A stretch of DNA of 64,000 bases from Azorinus chamasolen (Eukaryota; Mollusca; Bivalvia; Cardiida; Solecurtidae). The DNA is taken from assembly GCA_963576725.1 (NCBI GenBank), contig OY755240.1, positions 14,252,378 through 14,316,377 on the forward strand, written 5' to 3'. Shown in pieces: positions 44,529-55,659 of this stretch (the stretch's first letter is position 1; every line of letters starts with the position of its first letter). Below the pieces are notes generated by a model. That model had not been told where the DNA came from. It saw only the letters and a list, made by a program, of their open reading frames with translations, and did not search any database. A program made the translations under genes and the position numbers.

Positions 44529-44990
44529 ATGGGCGCGAAGTCCTCAAAGATGAACGTCGAGGAGAACAACTGGCCAAAAAGCTGGTCCACTGGAAAATCA
44601 CCAGTTGTTCAATGTACGCTGTCGCCATAAAACCATAACGCCCAACAACATTCGTGTGAAAAACACCGTATCTGGACAGACCGCAGCTACAATCATTTCA
44701 AATGAGAATACTAAATTGTTGCAAGATCGCTTAAGACTATGTGATTCTGTTTATTCACGATTAGATGGGGAAATGTCAGGTTTGAAATCGGATTTGATAT
44801 TGAGACTCCCTTCGGACAGTAAGGAGGAAGTAAACAAACTATTTACGCATACGCACGAGGACGATTTCAGGACATGTAATACATGCGTCGCAATAAAATG
44901 GACAAACTTTTACAGAAGAATGAAGCCAAGGAACTGTTGGAGAACTCATCAACACGGATAATATGGGTCGTCAGCATATCCGACTGACAG
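44529..44990 (+). pseudogene. Unrecognised degraded gene with MGAKSS start
   Basis: ATG at 44529 opens MGAKSSKMNVEENNWPKSWS then TGKSPVVQCTLSP and a stop at 44628. A second frame (44605-44961) continues TAATIISNENTKLLQDRLRL, CDSVYSRLDGEMSGLKSDLI, LRLPSDSKEEVNKLF, HEDDFRTCNTC, and a third frame from 44900 gives MDKLLQKNEAKELLENSSTR. Together they look like one ~145-residue polar, helical protein with two frameshifts. The Gly-2/Ser-6 start fits an N-myristoylation signal. No family recognised. The PLE fragment starts within 60 bp downstream. Confidence 0.45.
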
Positions 44991-45410
44991 TTGTCACAGG
45001 ACGAAACCTCTGTGTTGACGAAAGATATGAACTTTGCTGAAAAACTGCTTAAGCAAGGATATAGATACCATAAACTAAGACAAACTTTCTCTAAATTTTA
45101 CTATCGAAATCTCTCGCTTATTGGCAAGTACACCAATATAATCTCAAGGCGCTTCTGCGACACGGTATTTCACATCCTGAATTTTATGGTGATGTGATTT
45201 ACAAACTTCGTAAAATTATTAGACATACCCATTTTCTCATTTTCTTCATTAAATATGTTAACAAATCATTAAAAAGGGATATGATACTGTAGCACTACAC
45301 CATACTGCATGTTTGGTTGTCAACCCTTTTACAGTTGGCAATCACGCTGGCCTCTTTGCATGTACGCCGACAAGAAAGGTTTAGTACTCTATGAAGGCTA
45401 CCTCTTAAAT
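44991..45410 (+). pseudogene. Penelope-like RT C-terminal fragment
   Basis: FAEKLLKQGYRYHKLRQTFS, KFYYRNLSLIGKY, then after a frameshift the HPEFYGDVIYKLRKI-equivalent and LVVNPFTVGNHAGLFACTPT in other frames (45160-45380). It ends around CTATGAAGGCTACCTC. No 3' UTR tail follows. Confidence 0.8.
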
Positions 45411-45539
45411 CTCTGTGTTGACTTTGTACATAAAATCAAGGTTTTAGAGGAGCCGGGTATTATTGATTAAGTATCAACTAAAAGTTTCATGAGTTCAATA
45501 TAGTCTAGTGAACCTAATTTAATTATAATCCTTTCCCTC
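45411..45539. other. Short spacer
   Basis: Nothing recognised. Confidence 0.4.
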
Positions 45540-45977
45540 TTCTGTGTCTATTACAAATGTTAATACACTGATACCTATTCCTCAGGAATAAGGTTATGCC
45601 TGTAACTCCCGCTCATTTCTCGGTCTTCTTACGATCGTTGACAATTGTGCATTCGTGGAACGAATGATGTGGTGCTTATTTATCCAGTGTCTACCCAGTT
45701 CAGAGGTAAGGTTATTCATTCTATTTTCATTAATCACTTGCTCTGGCAGCTATTTACTACTCGTAAGCCAAATGAGCAAGTTCTGATACTTAGTCTTCCA
45801 CGTCTTTTAGCTTACTTAAACTTGTGACCTCTAGTTGTGCATGTTACATTCAAGGACAGCAATGTCTGATCAACCTTATCCTTTCCATTTAGTTTATCAT
45901 ATACCTGTATCATACCTCCCCTTTCGCAACGATAGTACTGCGATGGTAACTGTTTCAGTCTGTCTTCATATGGTAAA
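45540..45977 (-). pseudogene. LINE RT C-terminus (second LINE family)
   Basis: Minus strand: YEDRLKQLPSQYYRCERGGM, IQVYDKLNGKDKVDQTLLSL, TCTTRGHKFK, then RTCSFGLRVVN and LNWVDTG segments past a stop. The Y-E-x-R-L-K, R-x-R-G-x-M-I-x-x-Y and T-T-R-G-H motifs are those of the C-terminal domain of Jockey/CR1-like RTs; this differs from the C-terminus at 30013. Cut on its 5' side by the PLE at 45978. Confidence 0.8.
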
Positions 45978-46745
45978 AGTACAAGAATGAGTCCTGCAGG
46001 AAACACCGCATACAGAACAAACAGCCACCCGAACAGCAACACAAGGAAACAGCAAATGTACATAACTATAAAAACATCAAGGGACACACAAAGACAAAAC
46101 AAACATACAGTAGGAAGAAGATGGAAGTACCGCCTTGGAACGGTCAGTGACAAAAGTCACTGGGGGGGTTATACCGGTTTTTGGGCCCCAACCTCACACT
46201 TATTCCATCCCCACCCTAAAAGACAAAGGGGCCAGCGTGATTGCCAACTGTAAAAGGGTTGACAACCAAACATGCAGTATGTTGTAGTACTATAGTATCA
46301 TATCCCTTTTAATGAATGTTTTTAACATATTTGATGAACAAAGTGAGAAAATAGGTATGTCCAATAATTTTAAGAAGTTTGTAAATCATATCACCATAAA
46401 ATTCAGGATGTGAAATACCTTGTCGCAGAAGCGCCTTGTGATTACATTGGTTCTTGCCAATAAGTGAGAGATTTCGAAAGTAAAATTTAGAGAAAGTTTT
46501 TCTTAGTTTATGGTATCTATATCATTGCTTAAGCAGCTTTTCAGTTAAAATGAGATTTCGACTGTTAAAATCGTGAATAGATGAACACGCAGTAGCAAAA
46601 TGAATAAATTGAGATATTAACCCCATAAGATGGGGCACGGAGAACATCTCCGTCAAAATGAGGGAAATGTATAATATTAAAATCAAAATCATCTCTTTTT
46701 TCATATAGTTTAGAAAAAATCATTCCATTATCAATGTTAAGGTAC
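45978..46745 (-). pseudogene. Penelope-like element with internal deletion (subfamily I)
   Basis: Tail from 45978 (GTACAAGAATGAGTCCTGCAGG) to 46228 (TAAAAGACAAAG), joined directly to RT sequence GGCCAGCGTGATTGCC at 46230; about 300 bp of UTR present in 9794-10792 and 26930-27665 are deleted. RT sequence on the minus strand continues to 46745 (DFNSRNLILTEKLLKQ near 46522-46570). Confidence 0.8.
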
Positions 46746-46907
46746 AGATCAAGAAACGCTGCATAATTGACGGTAGTCTTTTCATGTCATTACATAGCTT
46801 AGTCGTTCTCCGTTGGACATTTTCGGGTTTGTCGATGTCGCCTGCAAACTGTTTGATCGATAGTGATTTACCATATAGCAGTCACAGGTGCCCTTCGCAT
46901 GCTATGC
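46746..46907. other. Spacer
   Basis: Nothing recognised. Confidence 0.4.
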
Positions 46908-47188
46908 CTCAACAACAATTCCATCACAAATACATTTTTTAATCACACATCTTGAACATACCAAAAGGTAGTTTTCTGACCCAACCAAGAAGAAGAATAT
47001 TGTTTTTCGCGAACACCCCTGCTCTATACAATAAGTAAAAGTAACTTTTACCTATTATATAGAGCAGGGGAGTTCGCGAAAAAGAAATGTCTTTATTAGG
47101 TCAGAAAACTATATTTTGATATGTTTTAGATACGTTTGACATGTGACTAAAAGAATGATGTATTTGTGATTGAATTGTTTCTGTTGAG
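46908..47188. mobile_element. Long-hairpin MITE, 281 bp
   Basis: The sequence folds back over nearly its whole length: CTCAACAACAATTCCATCAC faces GTGATTGAATTG..TTGAG, TAGTTTTCTGACC faces GGTCAGAAAACTA, TTCGCGAACACCCCTGCTC faces GAGCAGGGGAGTTCGCGAA. Loop at about 47037-47046. Confidence 0.9.
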
Positions 47189-47640
47189 ACCTCCAGTATA
47201 GGTCAGACAATAGTTGTATATAGCTATTTTATGACCAAAAGGTTTCGAGTGACATACATAATCTCTATACAACACATTAGTTCATTAACCTGTTTCACTG
47301 CCAAAATTGACAAACTGTAATTTTCTTGAATAATTTCGTCGTATGTTTGGGACAGTTCTAGCAAATAGCTCATTGTATTCCCCACAAAACCCGATGTGAC
47401 CACTCTTATTAAATCTCTCTTCGATACGATTCTAAAGTGTAATCACCACTTAGGCAAACGTCTGGCTGATCTATTTGAAATACGCCTCCTTAGCAATATA
47501 TGTGACTTTGATATTTGTTTGCTAAGGGCATAGAAAAATCTCTTTATATAAGAACAGATCATTCTGTTTTAACAACTGTTATGTTGTGAAACCATTTACA
47601 GTACTTTAAGACGATTTTGAAGATATGTCACAAGAGCTAT
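47189..47640. other. Spacer with a degraded palindrome
   Basis: 47390-47450 carries GACCACTCTTATTAAATC..CGATTCTAAAGTG, a relative of 5936-5996. Otherwise nothing. Confidence 0.5.
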
Positions 47641-49260
47641 TTGACGAGGGAAGCGTAGCGACCGACTGTAAAGGGGTCGATAACCAAACATGCAGTCTCG
47701 TACTAAAATATTTTTAAGAAAAATGAAAATGTTATTTGACACCCAGGAATAATAATAGGCCAGTTACAAATCATGTATATGTAAATTTACATGACTATAA
47801 ACACAGCTTTATCCTCTAGCACATTATACGAAATGGTATTTGGCACCTTTTTTAAAAGTGTTTATGCGTTTAATAAACAAATCATGAAAATGGATATGAC
47901 TCCGAATTTTCCTAAATTTGTAGATAACATCATCATAGAATTCTGGGTGGGAAATACATTGTTGCAGTAACGTCCGTAAATTGCAGTTATATTTACTACT
48001 GAATGGTGGATTTCGATAAAGCTTTCATAATGTTATGATATCTGTAATCTTGCTTAAGAAGTTATAACTAAAATGCGACTATTAAAATCCTCTAGCAAAG
48101 AACAGACTCGGACAAAGCTAAAAGGTTGAGAAATGGTACCCGAATAAGAATCACATAATTATTTTGAAATCAAAATCTTCTCTTTTATTGTATATTTTAG
48201 ACGAAATTTTATCATTAGTGATGGGAAGATTCAGATGTAAAAAGGAAGCCTTAATGTCGGATCGATTCGTTTTGTTTAAGGTATGTTCCTTTTGGTAAAT
48301 AGAAGAAACCAAATTTTCAAAATAAGGGTTATTCCAAAATGGTTTCATCTTGTATGTGGCTTTGCCTGCTTGACTATATTACTTCTTCATTATCCAAATT
48401 CTAAATATCGTCTAAATATCTAGACGTTTTCTTAAAAGCATTAACAATGTTAGATTGTCGATCAGATTTTAAGCTAAGCATAAAATTTCTCTCATAGCAA
48501 TACAAAAACAAATATGCAACAAGAGGGGCACAATTTGTTCCCATAGGTATACCAGCACTTTGCCGATTTATGGTATCCCCATAGTATAAAAATATGCTAT
48601 CTAAAAGAAATAGAAATATTAAAGATCTACAAACATCAAAGCAAGTCCACATTATGTAATTTTCAACTTCTGCATTCGAAATGAATAAACAACACAAGCA
48701 AGGAACATTTCTATTTTCTCTGGTAAAGGGTTTTTTCTATTATTTAATCAGTTTATCCTTAACAAGATGTTGAGGTAGAGTTGTATAGAGTGTAGAGAAG
48801 TCATGAGAGCACAATGGCGAAACGTTGTACTGTTTATTTTAAAGTTTAGTTAAAATATCATTTGAATTTGTTATGGACCAAAACATATTAATACCAGAAT
48901 GTTTATATTATCTTCTATCACAGTAACGTTTAACATGTTCTTTGATAGTAGTAAGACACGACGTTAAAAGTTTAGAGAGTTTAGTAGTAGTACAACAACT
49001 AGGGTTAGCAATAAAACGCGCCTTATATAGATTTTATGTAGCTTTGGAATCCAGAACATGGTAGAAAGTTTATGTTGTTTTATGTTAGGATTAGACTTAA
49101 AAATATTGCATAGTTTTACATGTTCCGAGACTATATCTTCTTCAGGGGTTCGAACTGTAATATATGTTTGTGAACCAGTTAATTCCTTGAAAACATGCAT
49201 TCAAGGTCATTATCAAGGAAACGGTAAACTTTCCATGCACAAATTACCACTGAATATTTA
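47641..49260 (-). pseudogene. Penelope-like reverse transcriptase, most complete copy
   Basis: Minus strand in order: MHVFKELTGSQTYITVRTPE, HKLSTMFWIPKLHK (49070-49200), a STLYTTLPQ-equivalent (~48790), IPMGTNCAPLVAYLFLYCYE and KTSRYLDDI (48401-48560, catalytic YLDD intact), YFENLVSSIYQKEHTLNKTN, LHLNLPITNDKISSKIYNKR (48151-48348), then the C-terminal LLKQ, EFYDDV and the DRPFTV-region to 47641. At least five frame changes and stops. A ~150-bp stretch (47700-47855) unrelated to other copies interrupts the C-terminus. The GTNCAP..YLDD RT with W-I-P-K-L-H-K upstream fits Penelope-like elements; no GIY-YIG endonuclease is seen. Confidence 0.8.
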
Positions 49261-50944
49261 CGGATGTGCATCTTCTTTAGATTTTACACATAAATGTTTG
49301 TCAGTGCCTAAAGTTTACGCAACCATTGACATACAAAGACATAACTGTTTTCGAGCCAAGAAGTGCAATAAGACAAAATGGTCATTAAATCAAAATGTCA
49401 AGTTGGTGCTCTAGTTTTATTTCATCTCACGTGTCAGTCGTCGGCATATCAAATCAACAATACCTTTTGTGTAAAAGCAATTACAGTTTTACTGACAAAT
49501 TGATGGTATCTGTATTTCATTTGAAGTGCTACCGGCTACACCTATGTTCATTGGCATCCATGGATTCAACAAACAGTTTTAGAGTAGGTCATAGGGCTCA
49601 TGTATGAGCCTTCTGACCTTATTCAAGATTGTCAACTATCAAAATTGTATCTATATTCTATTATTTATACACATTTTATCACACACATATGGAACAAAAC
49701 ATTACCACATACATCCCATCTACTACAAACGATGTTTTATCGCTATTGATGCAACCTTTAATCTCAATTGAAGGTCAGTTTTGAAATCCAAATGTCTGTT
49801 TGTGAAAACGAAATTTTGATGTTCACATTACCCATTGAAACTTTATATCGTGCTACATACCTGAAATACATATAGACACGTCTGTATAACATAAATCTAA
49901 CATTTTACAATGTCTCTAGTCTGTCTAAGGCAATAATAAAGTAAAGTACCTTTTTACTACTTTCTACTGTCAATCCGACCGCTCAGCCGATTGTACATTG
50001 CCGACACGTACAACAAAAACATGTTTCTTATTTTCTTTATTTAAAAATGCTAATGTTGAGCTATTGACTACATTACAAATACAAAATGTTAACGGTCAAA
50101 GGTTGTGCCATGTGAGCCCTTTCCGGATGATGTTCATATTGCTAGCTTGTTGGTTGGCTGATTGAATATTTTACGTCCAAATTCTGTTATTTAGGCTTAA
50201 TGGAAATACTCAGGGAACCAATACTTTTTCTACTATTTTTAAGGTTCTCATTGATATTCATGAGTATGCAAATAAGACAATTAAAAAAACAAGTTGGAAA
50301 TAAAAGCCCAATGTCTTATCTTTCATTTTGTACAAGTATTGTAGGTTTAGGACAAAAACTGGCTGTGATATGGGCGAATTTGGGGGTATGGGTCATCATT
50401 ACGAAAACTAGGGGGTTGCCATGGAAATGGTTAAAATACACATAGCTTAAAATAATTTAATTTTGAGTACATTCGAGATTCTGATATGGGAGACTTTTCT
50501 GAACATTTTGGTATCCATGAAAAAAGTCTAGGCGGTGCACGATAGGCACTATTGGCTCCCTGAGTAAAATATATAAAAGGAATACGAAACGGAATGGTCA
50601 TCCTTATATTTCTTCTTTAGATGGGCCTCGTATAAAATACATTGCAAAACACTGTAATCAATGAAACGCCAATAAACTCGACGTCTTATCAGAATCCACC
50701 CAGATTTTCCATCACAAATTATAAAGTTTCGTCCAAAACATACAATAAAACGGACGATTTTAATCGTTCATTTTTTTCTAGAATGAGAAGTGCCCCGTTT
50801 TACATCTTATGGTGATTATATTTCTGAATGTATTCGGTTTGCCTGCCTGTTCTTTGCTAGAATATATTAATAGTTACAATTGATAAACTTCTTTTACAAA
50901 CGAATTTACAAATATCACAAAATTAGGAAACTGTTCACGGTGAC
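49261..50944. other. Non-coding DNA, nothing recognised
   Basis: Frames at 49058-49607 are antisense or chance. 50640-50705 shares AACTCGACGTCTTATCAGAATCC with 41491. No gene or element supported over this 1.7 kb. Confidence 0.5.
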
Positions 50945-51348
50945 CACTTATTAGTAATATATTTGCAATCTACGGACAATACTGCAACAAGGTATTTCTC
51001 ACCCAGAATTTATGGTGATGGCATCTTTACACACCCACTGTATGCACATACTATGTTTCTACTTTGTACACAACCCTTCCTCACTATCTAATTAACGATA
51101 CGCTTACTAACTGTGTCCAGAAAATATCTGGCCGGGAAAAAGCATCATTTCTGGCAGATAATGCTGAAAAACATTTCTTTACTAACGAGCTTATGAAATA
51201 TTACACCAATTGGACTTGCCGTTCTTCTGAATAACATATTCGTACGTTATAGGAATGCTATATACCGCCAGGTGTTTGGTGTTCCTATCGGTACGATATG
51301 TTCACCACTGGTCGCCATTTTGGTTTTAGATGTGTTTGTCTTAGATTG

Positions 51349-51590
51349 CATAAGTGTGAGGTTGGGCGCCCCTAAACCAGTTTAACTCCAAGTGACATTT
51401 GTCACTGACCGTACCAAGGCTATACTTCCATGCCCCCCCTATTGTTTGTTTGTTATGTCTGTGCCTCTCTTTGTGTCTTTTATATACTTGTACATTTCCT
51501 GTCTGTAGTTGTGGCGCTGTTTGGGTAGTTGTGTGTTTTGTATGCGGTGTTTCCTGCATGACTCGTTCATGTACTTTTGGTACTGCTATG
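51349..51590 (+). mobile_element. Penelope-like 3' tail (subfamily I) inserted in the RT gene
   Basis: ATAAGTGTGAGGTTGGGCGCC, TGACATTTGTCACTGACCG and CCTGCATGACTCG define it. It splits the RT between PLVAILV and YCYE. TTAGATTGC before and TTGGTACTGC after may be a diverged target duplication. Confidence 0.8.
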
Positions 51591-51754
51591 AGAAAGATTC
51601 CATGTTAAGAGTTAAGATTGAACCCACAATCACAAGAAAATGTCATAAAAGCCTTCAATGAAACCTCTCGATAATTGGATGATATTTCTAACTTAGATAA
51701 CCCTTTCTTTGATGTTTTGATCCCTACCATTTACCCAAAAGAACTCAAATTGAA

Positions 51755-53206
51755 CTAGAGGTTTGTTTTTGTCACAAAAACAGATGTCTCCCCTCCCATC
51801 CTCTTTCCAATACACAAGTGTAATGTCTGTAAATCCAAACTTATCAGCGTCTAATTTTAAGTCATCATGGGCAATGACCCACAATTCGAAAACCCCGGGT
51901 ACACAACAACACGTACTGGTCAACATTCCTGTGAAGTTTGGTGACTCTAGTACTGGTGGTTTCAGAGATACACACGACACAAAATAAAGTTTCTCTTATT
52001 TAAAGTCATAAGGGCAGTAACTCCAAAGTTATCAGGGGATGACAATTAAAAATCGTCGATGCACAACAACTCATGTTGGTAAACATTCCGTGAAGTTTGG
52101 TGACTCTAGCCCTACTGGTTTCAGATATACGTGCATCACAAAGTTTCTCTAATTTTAAGTTATCATACCAGGGGCAATAACCCCAGTTATCAAAGGGAGA
52201 CAATTTAAAAATCCCAGGTGCACAACAACTAATGCTGGTAAACATTCCTGTGAAGTTTGGTGACTCTAGTCCTAGTGGTTTCAGAGATATGCACGACACG
52301 AAGTAAAGTTTGTCTAATTTTAAGTCATCGGGGGCAGTAACTGCAACGTTAAGAGGGAGAGACAATTAAAAAACCAAGAGCAAAACAACTCATGCTAGTA
52401 AACGGTACTGTGAAGTTAAGTGACTCTAGCCCTACTGGTTTCAGAGATACGCGTGACACAAAGTTTGTATAAATGTAAGTGTTCATATCAGGGACAATAA
52501 CTCAAGAATCATCAGGGGAGACAATTAAAAAACATAGGTGCACAACAACCCATGCTGGTAAACATTCCTGTGAAGTTTGGGGACTCTAGTATTAGCGTTT
52601 TCAGAGATACGCGCGACAAAAAGTTTTTCTAATTTTAAGTCATCAGGGGCAATAACTCCAAAGTTATCAGGGGAGACAATTCAACAACCCCAAGTGCACA
52701 ACAACCCATGCTGGTGAACAGTCCTGTGAAGTTTGGTGACTCGCAGGTGGCGGTGGTCTAGTGGTAACGCGCATGACTATCAGGCCGGAGGTCCGGGGTT
52801 CAAATCCCGGTCCCTCTCGAAATTTCAGAGACGCCTTTCCGTATCTCCCACCCGCATATCTTCTCCACCCAGGGGTTAAAATGGGTACCTGTGAGGGTCA
52901 CTCGCCGGTACTGCGGCTGCATGATTGCGCCATATGTTAGCAGTGCTCAATATTGTAGGCCAATGACTCAATGACCAGGGGAGTAAATGTACAGTCGGCT
53001 GAGCGGTCTTTTGGACTGAAAGTAGACTATAACTAGGTACTTTACTTTTTACTTTACTCTAGTCCAACTGGTTTCAGAGATACGTGCGACACAAGTTATT
53101 GATGGACAGACAGATGGACGGACGGACGGATAGACAGGCAGACGGTCGGACACACAGACAACTCTGGCAAAAACAATATGTCTCCCCATAAATGGGGGAG
53201 ACATGA
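51755..53206 (-). mobile_element. Non-autonomous Helitron with tandem core (complete, 1452 bp)
   Basis: Minus-strand 5' end TC at 53206-53205, then ATGTCTCCCCCATTTATGGG hairpin (53204-53178), ATATTGTTTTTGCCAGAG, GTCC-rich tract (53150-53105), array of ~160-bp units (marks near 51902, 52061, 52219, 52380, 52540, 52697), hairpin GTTTTTGTGACAAAAAC, six bases, and 3' end CTAG (51758-51755) followed by host T. Host bases are A before TC and T after CTAG, with no target duplication. On paper, removal joins ...AAATTGAA and TAAAGCTAAC, restoring K-L-N-K-A-N in the interrupted RT. No Rep/Hel gene inside. Confidence 0.9.
52743..53055 (+). mobile_element. tRNA-derived SINE
   Basis: tRNA-like head with A box TGGTCTAGTGG (52754-52764) and B box GGTTCAAATCC (52797-52807); the body has GGGTACCTGTGAGGGTCA and GGCTGCATGATTGCGCC; the tail is TACTTTACTTTTTACTTTAC. 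ACTC flanks both sides (52739-52742 and 53056-53059), which splits one tandem unit at GGTGACTCTAGTCC. Assignment to a named SINE superfamily (for example MetaSINE) would need an alignment. Confidence 0.9.
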
Positions 53207-54130
53207 TAAAGCTAACCCTTCCAACACTTATGTGCCTTTTCTCGATCTAGACCTTAAAATTGACAATGGAATTATTTCTTCTAAAATTCATGACAAAAGA
53301 GACGAGTTTGAATTTAATATTGTAAACTTCCCAAATCTTCATGGAGATGTTCCCCCTGCCAAGTCTTGAGGATATATATAACTTATTCATTTCGCTAGAG
53401 CTTGTTCTTCTGTTGACGATTTTAATCTCTTTTGTACTTTTAGGAAATATCGGGGTCATATCCATTCCCATGATTTGTTTATTAAACGCACTAAAACTTT
53501 AAGAAGAAAGGAATTGACCCCATTATAATTATTTCAACGCATTGCGTGGTTGGTTATTGACCCCTTTACAGTCGGTAGCTCTTTACGTGCTCGATGACAG
53601 GCCAAGGGTAGTACTCTATGATGATATACTCTTAAATCCAGAAACGGGATGAGCTTACAAGACTCACGTATTGTCTTTTTTTCTGGTGGTCCCTTAACGC
53701 GCTTCCCTGCAGTTGTTGTAATGCCCTATTTTCCATTCCGTCCTGTGTTTACAGTTTTATATGTTGTTGTAAAGGCCGGCGGGGGTACCTTTATTAATTA
53801 CAGTTTGTTACACTATGGTGACTTTGAGACAAGTGTGAGGTTAGGAAGAAGTCCGTAACCCGGTGTTTACCCCCAGTGGTGGTTTTGCCACTGACCTTCC
53901 AATGCGGTACTTTCTTTCATCCTTAGTTTTATGTTTGTCTTATATCTTTGTACTTGTGCGTTTGTCGATGTTTAAAATATGTGTCTCTTGAACGTGTTTT
54001 TTATGTTTGTTGTGTTTGTCTCTTGTGTGTGTGCGCGCGTGTGTGTATGTGTGTTTGTGGCGTACTTTCTATCGATGTTTTGGTGGTGGTTTTCCTGCTT
54101 GATTTGACTATTTTTTCATTTATCTTTCTT

Positions 54131-54605
54131 AAATTGAAAACATCAGCAGGAAAATGTTTCAAGCATAAAACTGACAATGAAAGATCATTTTATGATGGCT
54201 CTCGGAACAAACGAATAATGTAAAGCCAAACTATGATTATTTATTAACTGAATTGCACATTCTAGATACACAACAATACCCAGCCATTAAATAATTAAAC
54301 ACGCTTTTGCAACATACTATGAAAATATTTACATTTAATCACATCTTTAATACTTTCAAGTTAAATATTATTTTTAAATCACATTTAAACCCTTAAACGA
54401 TAACGACCATTTTCATGCGTTTGCAGACGGAGTGTACCAAGATTAGATGGCTTTTGCTCTGTTTGCTCAATTTTATTGTACAGTTTCTGCCACAGCAAAA
54501 CAACCCTGTGTCCGTATGCCGTTGAAAATAGTCGGATAATTGGTGATTTTATTTCTTATATGAATACAGATAATAACGTCTTACTGCACATGTCGATATT
54601 TCTAA
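54131..54605. other. AT-rich spacer
   Basis: AAAACTGACAATGAAAGATC-ATTTTATGATGGCTCTC (54165-54202) recurs near 41585-41620 (same order), so both belong to an unnamed repeat. No gene. Confidence 0.5.
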
Positions 54606-54812
54606 TACCGTAGAACCTCTATAATGACACCACTGAATGAATAAACATGGGTGTCTTTATAAGAGGGTGGTTGCTTAATGCAGGAAATAAGTAATGCAAA
54701 AAGTTCCACTAGGAACTTTTCTGCATTGCCTTTGTCCTGGAATATGCTAAAACCTGACTCTATAACCCAGAATAATACCTCTGTTAGGTGGTCGCATTAG
54801 AGGGGTTTTAGT
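54606..54812. mobile_element. MITE with CCTCTATAATGA-type ends
   Basis: TACCGTAGAACCTCTATAAT at the left, GCATTAGAGGGGTTTTAG at the right, with internal GAGGGTGGTTGC/AGGTGGTCGCA and AAAGTTCC..GGAACTTTT. Confidence 0.75.
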
Positions 54813-55189
54813 GTTTATCATTTATACCATTGAACTGGAAAAATAGTTTCAGCGAATATTACTGGTACAACTATTTAAGGAAATTGAGCAAATAAATAGA
54901 TTCCGTTCCAACTACAATTTAACTGATTACAGTGAAACCATTCCAAACCAAACCTTCAAGGTAGTATAAATATCGATCCTGGAGACAGATGGCAGCTTAA
55001 TGCAGGGTTAAAGTAGTGCAGAAAGCTCTTCTGGAGTGATATACTTGATGAAAATTGAATAATAACATTAGACAGTAAACAAGAATGTGGCAGACTAGTA
55101 CAAGGCTCCGCGTATACCCTTTCCCTGTTCTATATTTAGTCCAATTCTCAATATCTACTGAATATTCATCGAAAAATGAGTTGTTTATT
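54813..55189. other. Spacer
   Basis: GGCAGCTTAATGCAGGGTTAAAG at ~54990 recalls the repeat at 5204. Nothing else. Confidence 0.45.
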
Positions 55190-55447
55190 TACACTGTTTG
55201 TCTTTTAGGGTGGGGATGGAATAAGTGTCAGGTTGGGCGCCCATAAACCGGTTTAACCCCCAAGTGACTTTTGTCACTGACCATTCCAAGGCGGTACTTC
55301 CATCTTCCCCCTATTGTATGTTTGTTTTGTCTTTGTGCGTCTCTTGATGTTTTTATAGTTATGTACATTTGCTGTTTCCTTGTGTTGCTGTTCGGGCGAC
55401 TGTTTGTTCTGTATGTGGTGTTTCCTGCATGACTCATTTTTGTACTC
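55190..55447 (+). mobile_element. Penelope-like 3' tail (subfamily I), complete
   Basis: TTTACACTGTTTGTCTTTTA to GACTCATTTTTGTACTCTTA, including GGGCGCCCATAAACCGG and GTCACTGACCATTCCAAGGC. Best reference for the tail sequence. Confidence 0.85.
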
Positions 55448-55499
55448 TTATAATGAAATATGGAAGGTGACACGTTGTAGCCATATTAGAAAGTAAAAA

Positions 55500-55610
55500 A
55501 ACAGATCTATCAAATCCCAATAACAGAATAGACCCTGATCTGACGGTTCCTGAAGTAGCCGTCTGATTGGGTCTACAAATGCGTGGAAACATGTTTTTAT
55601 GAGGGAAACG
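55500..55610. repeat. Short palindromic repeat
   Basis: AGACCCTGATCTGACGGTTCC facing GGGTCTACAAATGCG around GAAGTAGCCGTC; relative of 8575-8640. Confidence 0.65.
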
Positions 55611-55659
55611 GTTACACACTGAGTTCTAGTGCATCTTTATCAGTGTTTTATACTGGCAT

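Larger units (their letters stand above)
50945..54130 (+). pseudogene. Penelope-like element with nested insertions (subfamily II)
   Basis: A RT C-terminal scrap (50960-51022, FSPRIYG) is joined to a 5'-truncated copy: STLYTTLPHYLINDTLTNCV, KASFLADNAEKHFFTNELM, RQVFGVPIGTICSPLVAILV (51040-51335), [51349-51590 inserted tail], YCYEKDSML and a SR-stop-LDD version of SRYLDD (51585-51690), FDVLIPTIYPKELKLN (~51715-51754), [51755-53206 inserted element], KANPSNTYVPFLDLDLKIDN, KIHDKRDEFEFNIVNFPNLH (53207-53369), then frames with SRACSS-, IKRTKTLRRK- and LVIDPFTVGS-like segments, UTR, and the subfamily II tail (53860-54125). The Tyr of YLDD is a stop codon. Confidence 0.85.

Noticed and set aside
52743..52817. 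tRNA gene
   Set aside because: A and B boxes are present, but the head continues into a SINE body with simple tail and target duplication, and it interrupts a tandem unit.
51755..53206. CRISPR-like array
   Set aside because: Units are ~160 bp with no constant repeat plus variable spacer pattern; termini are those of a Helitron in an animal genome.
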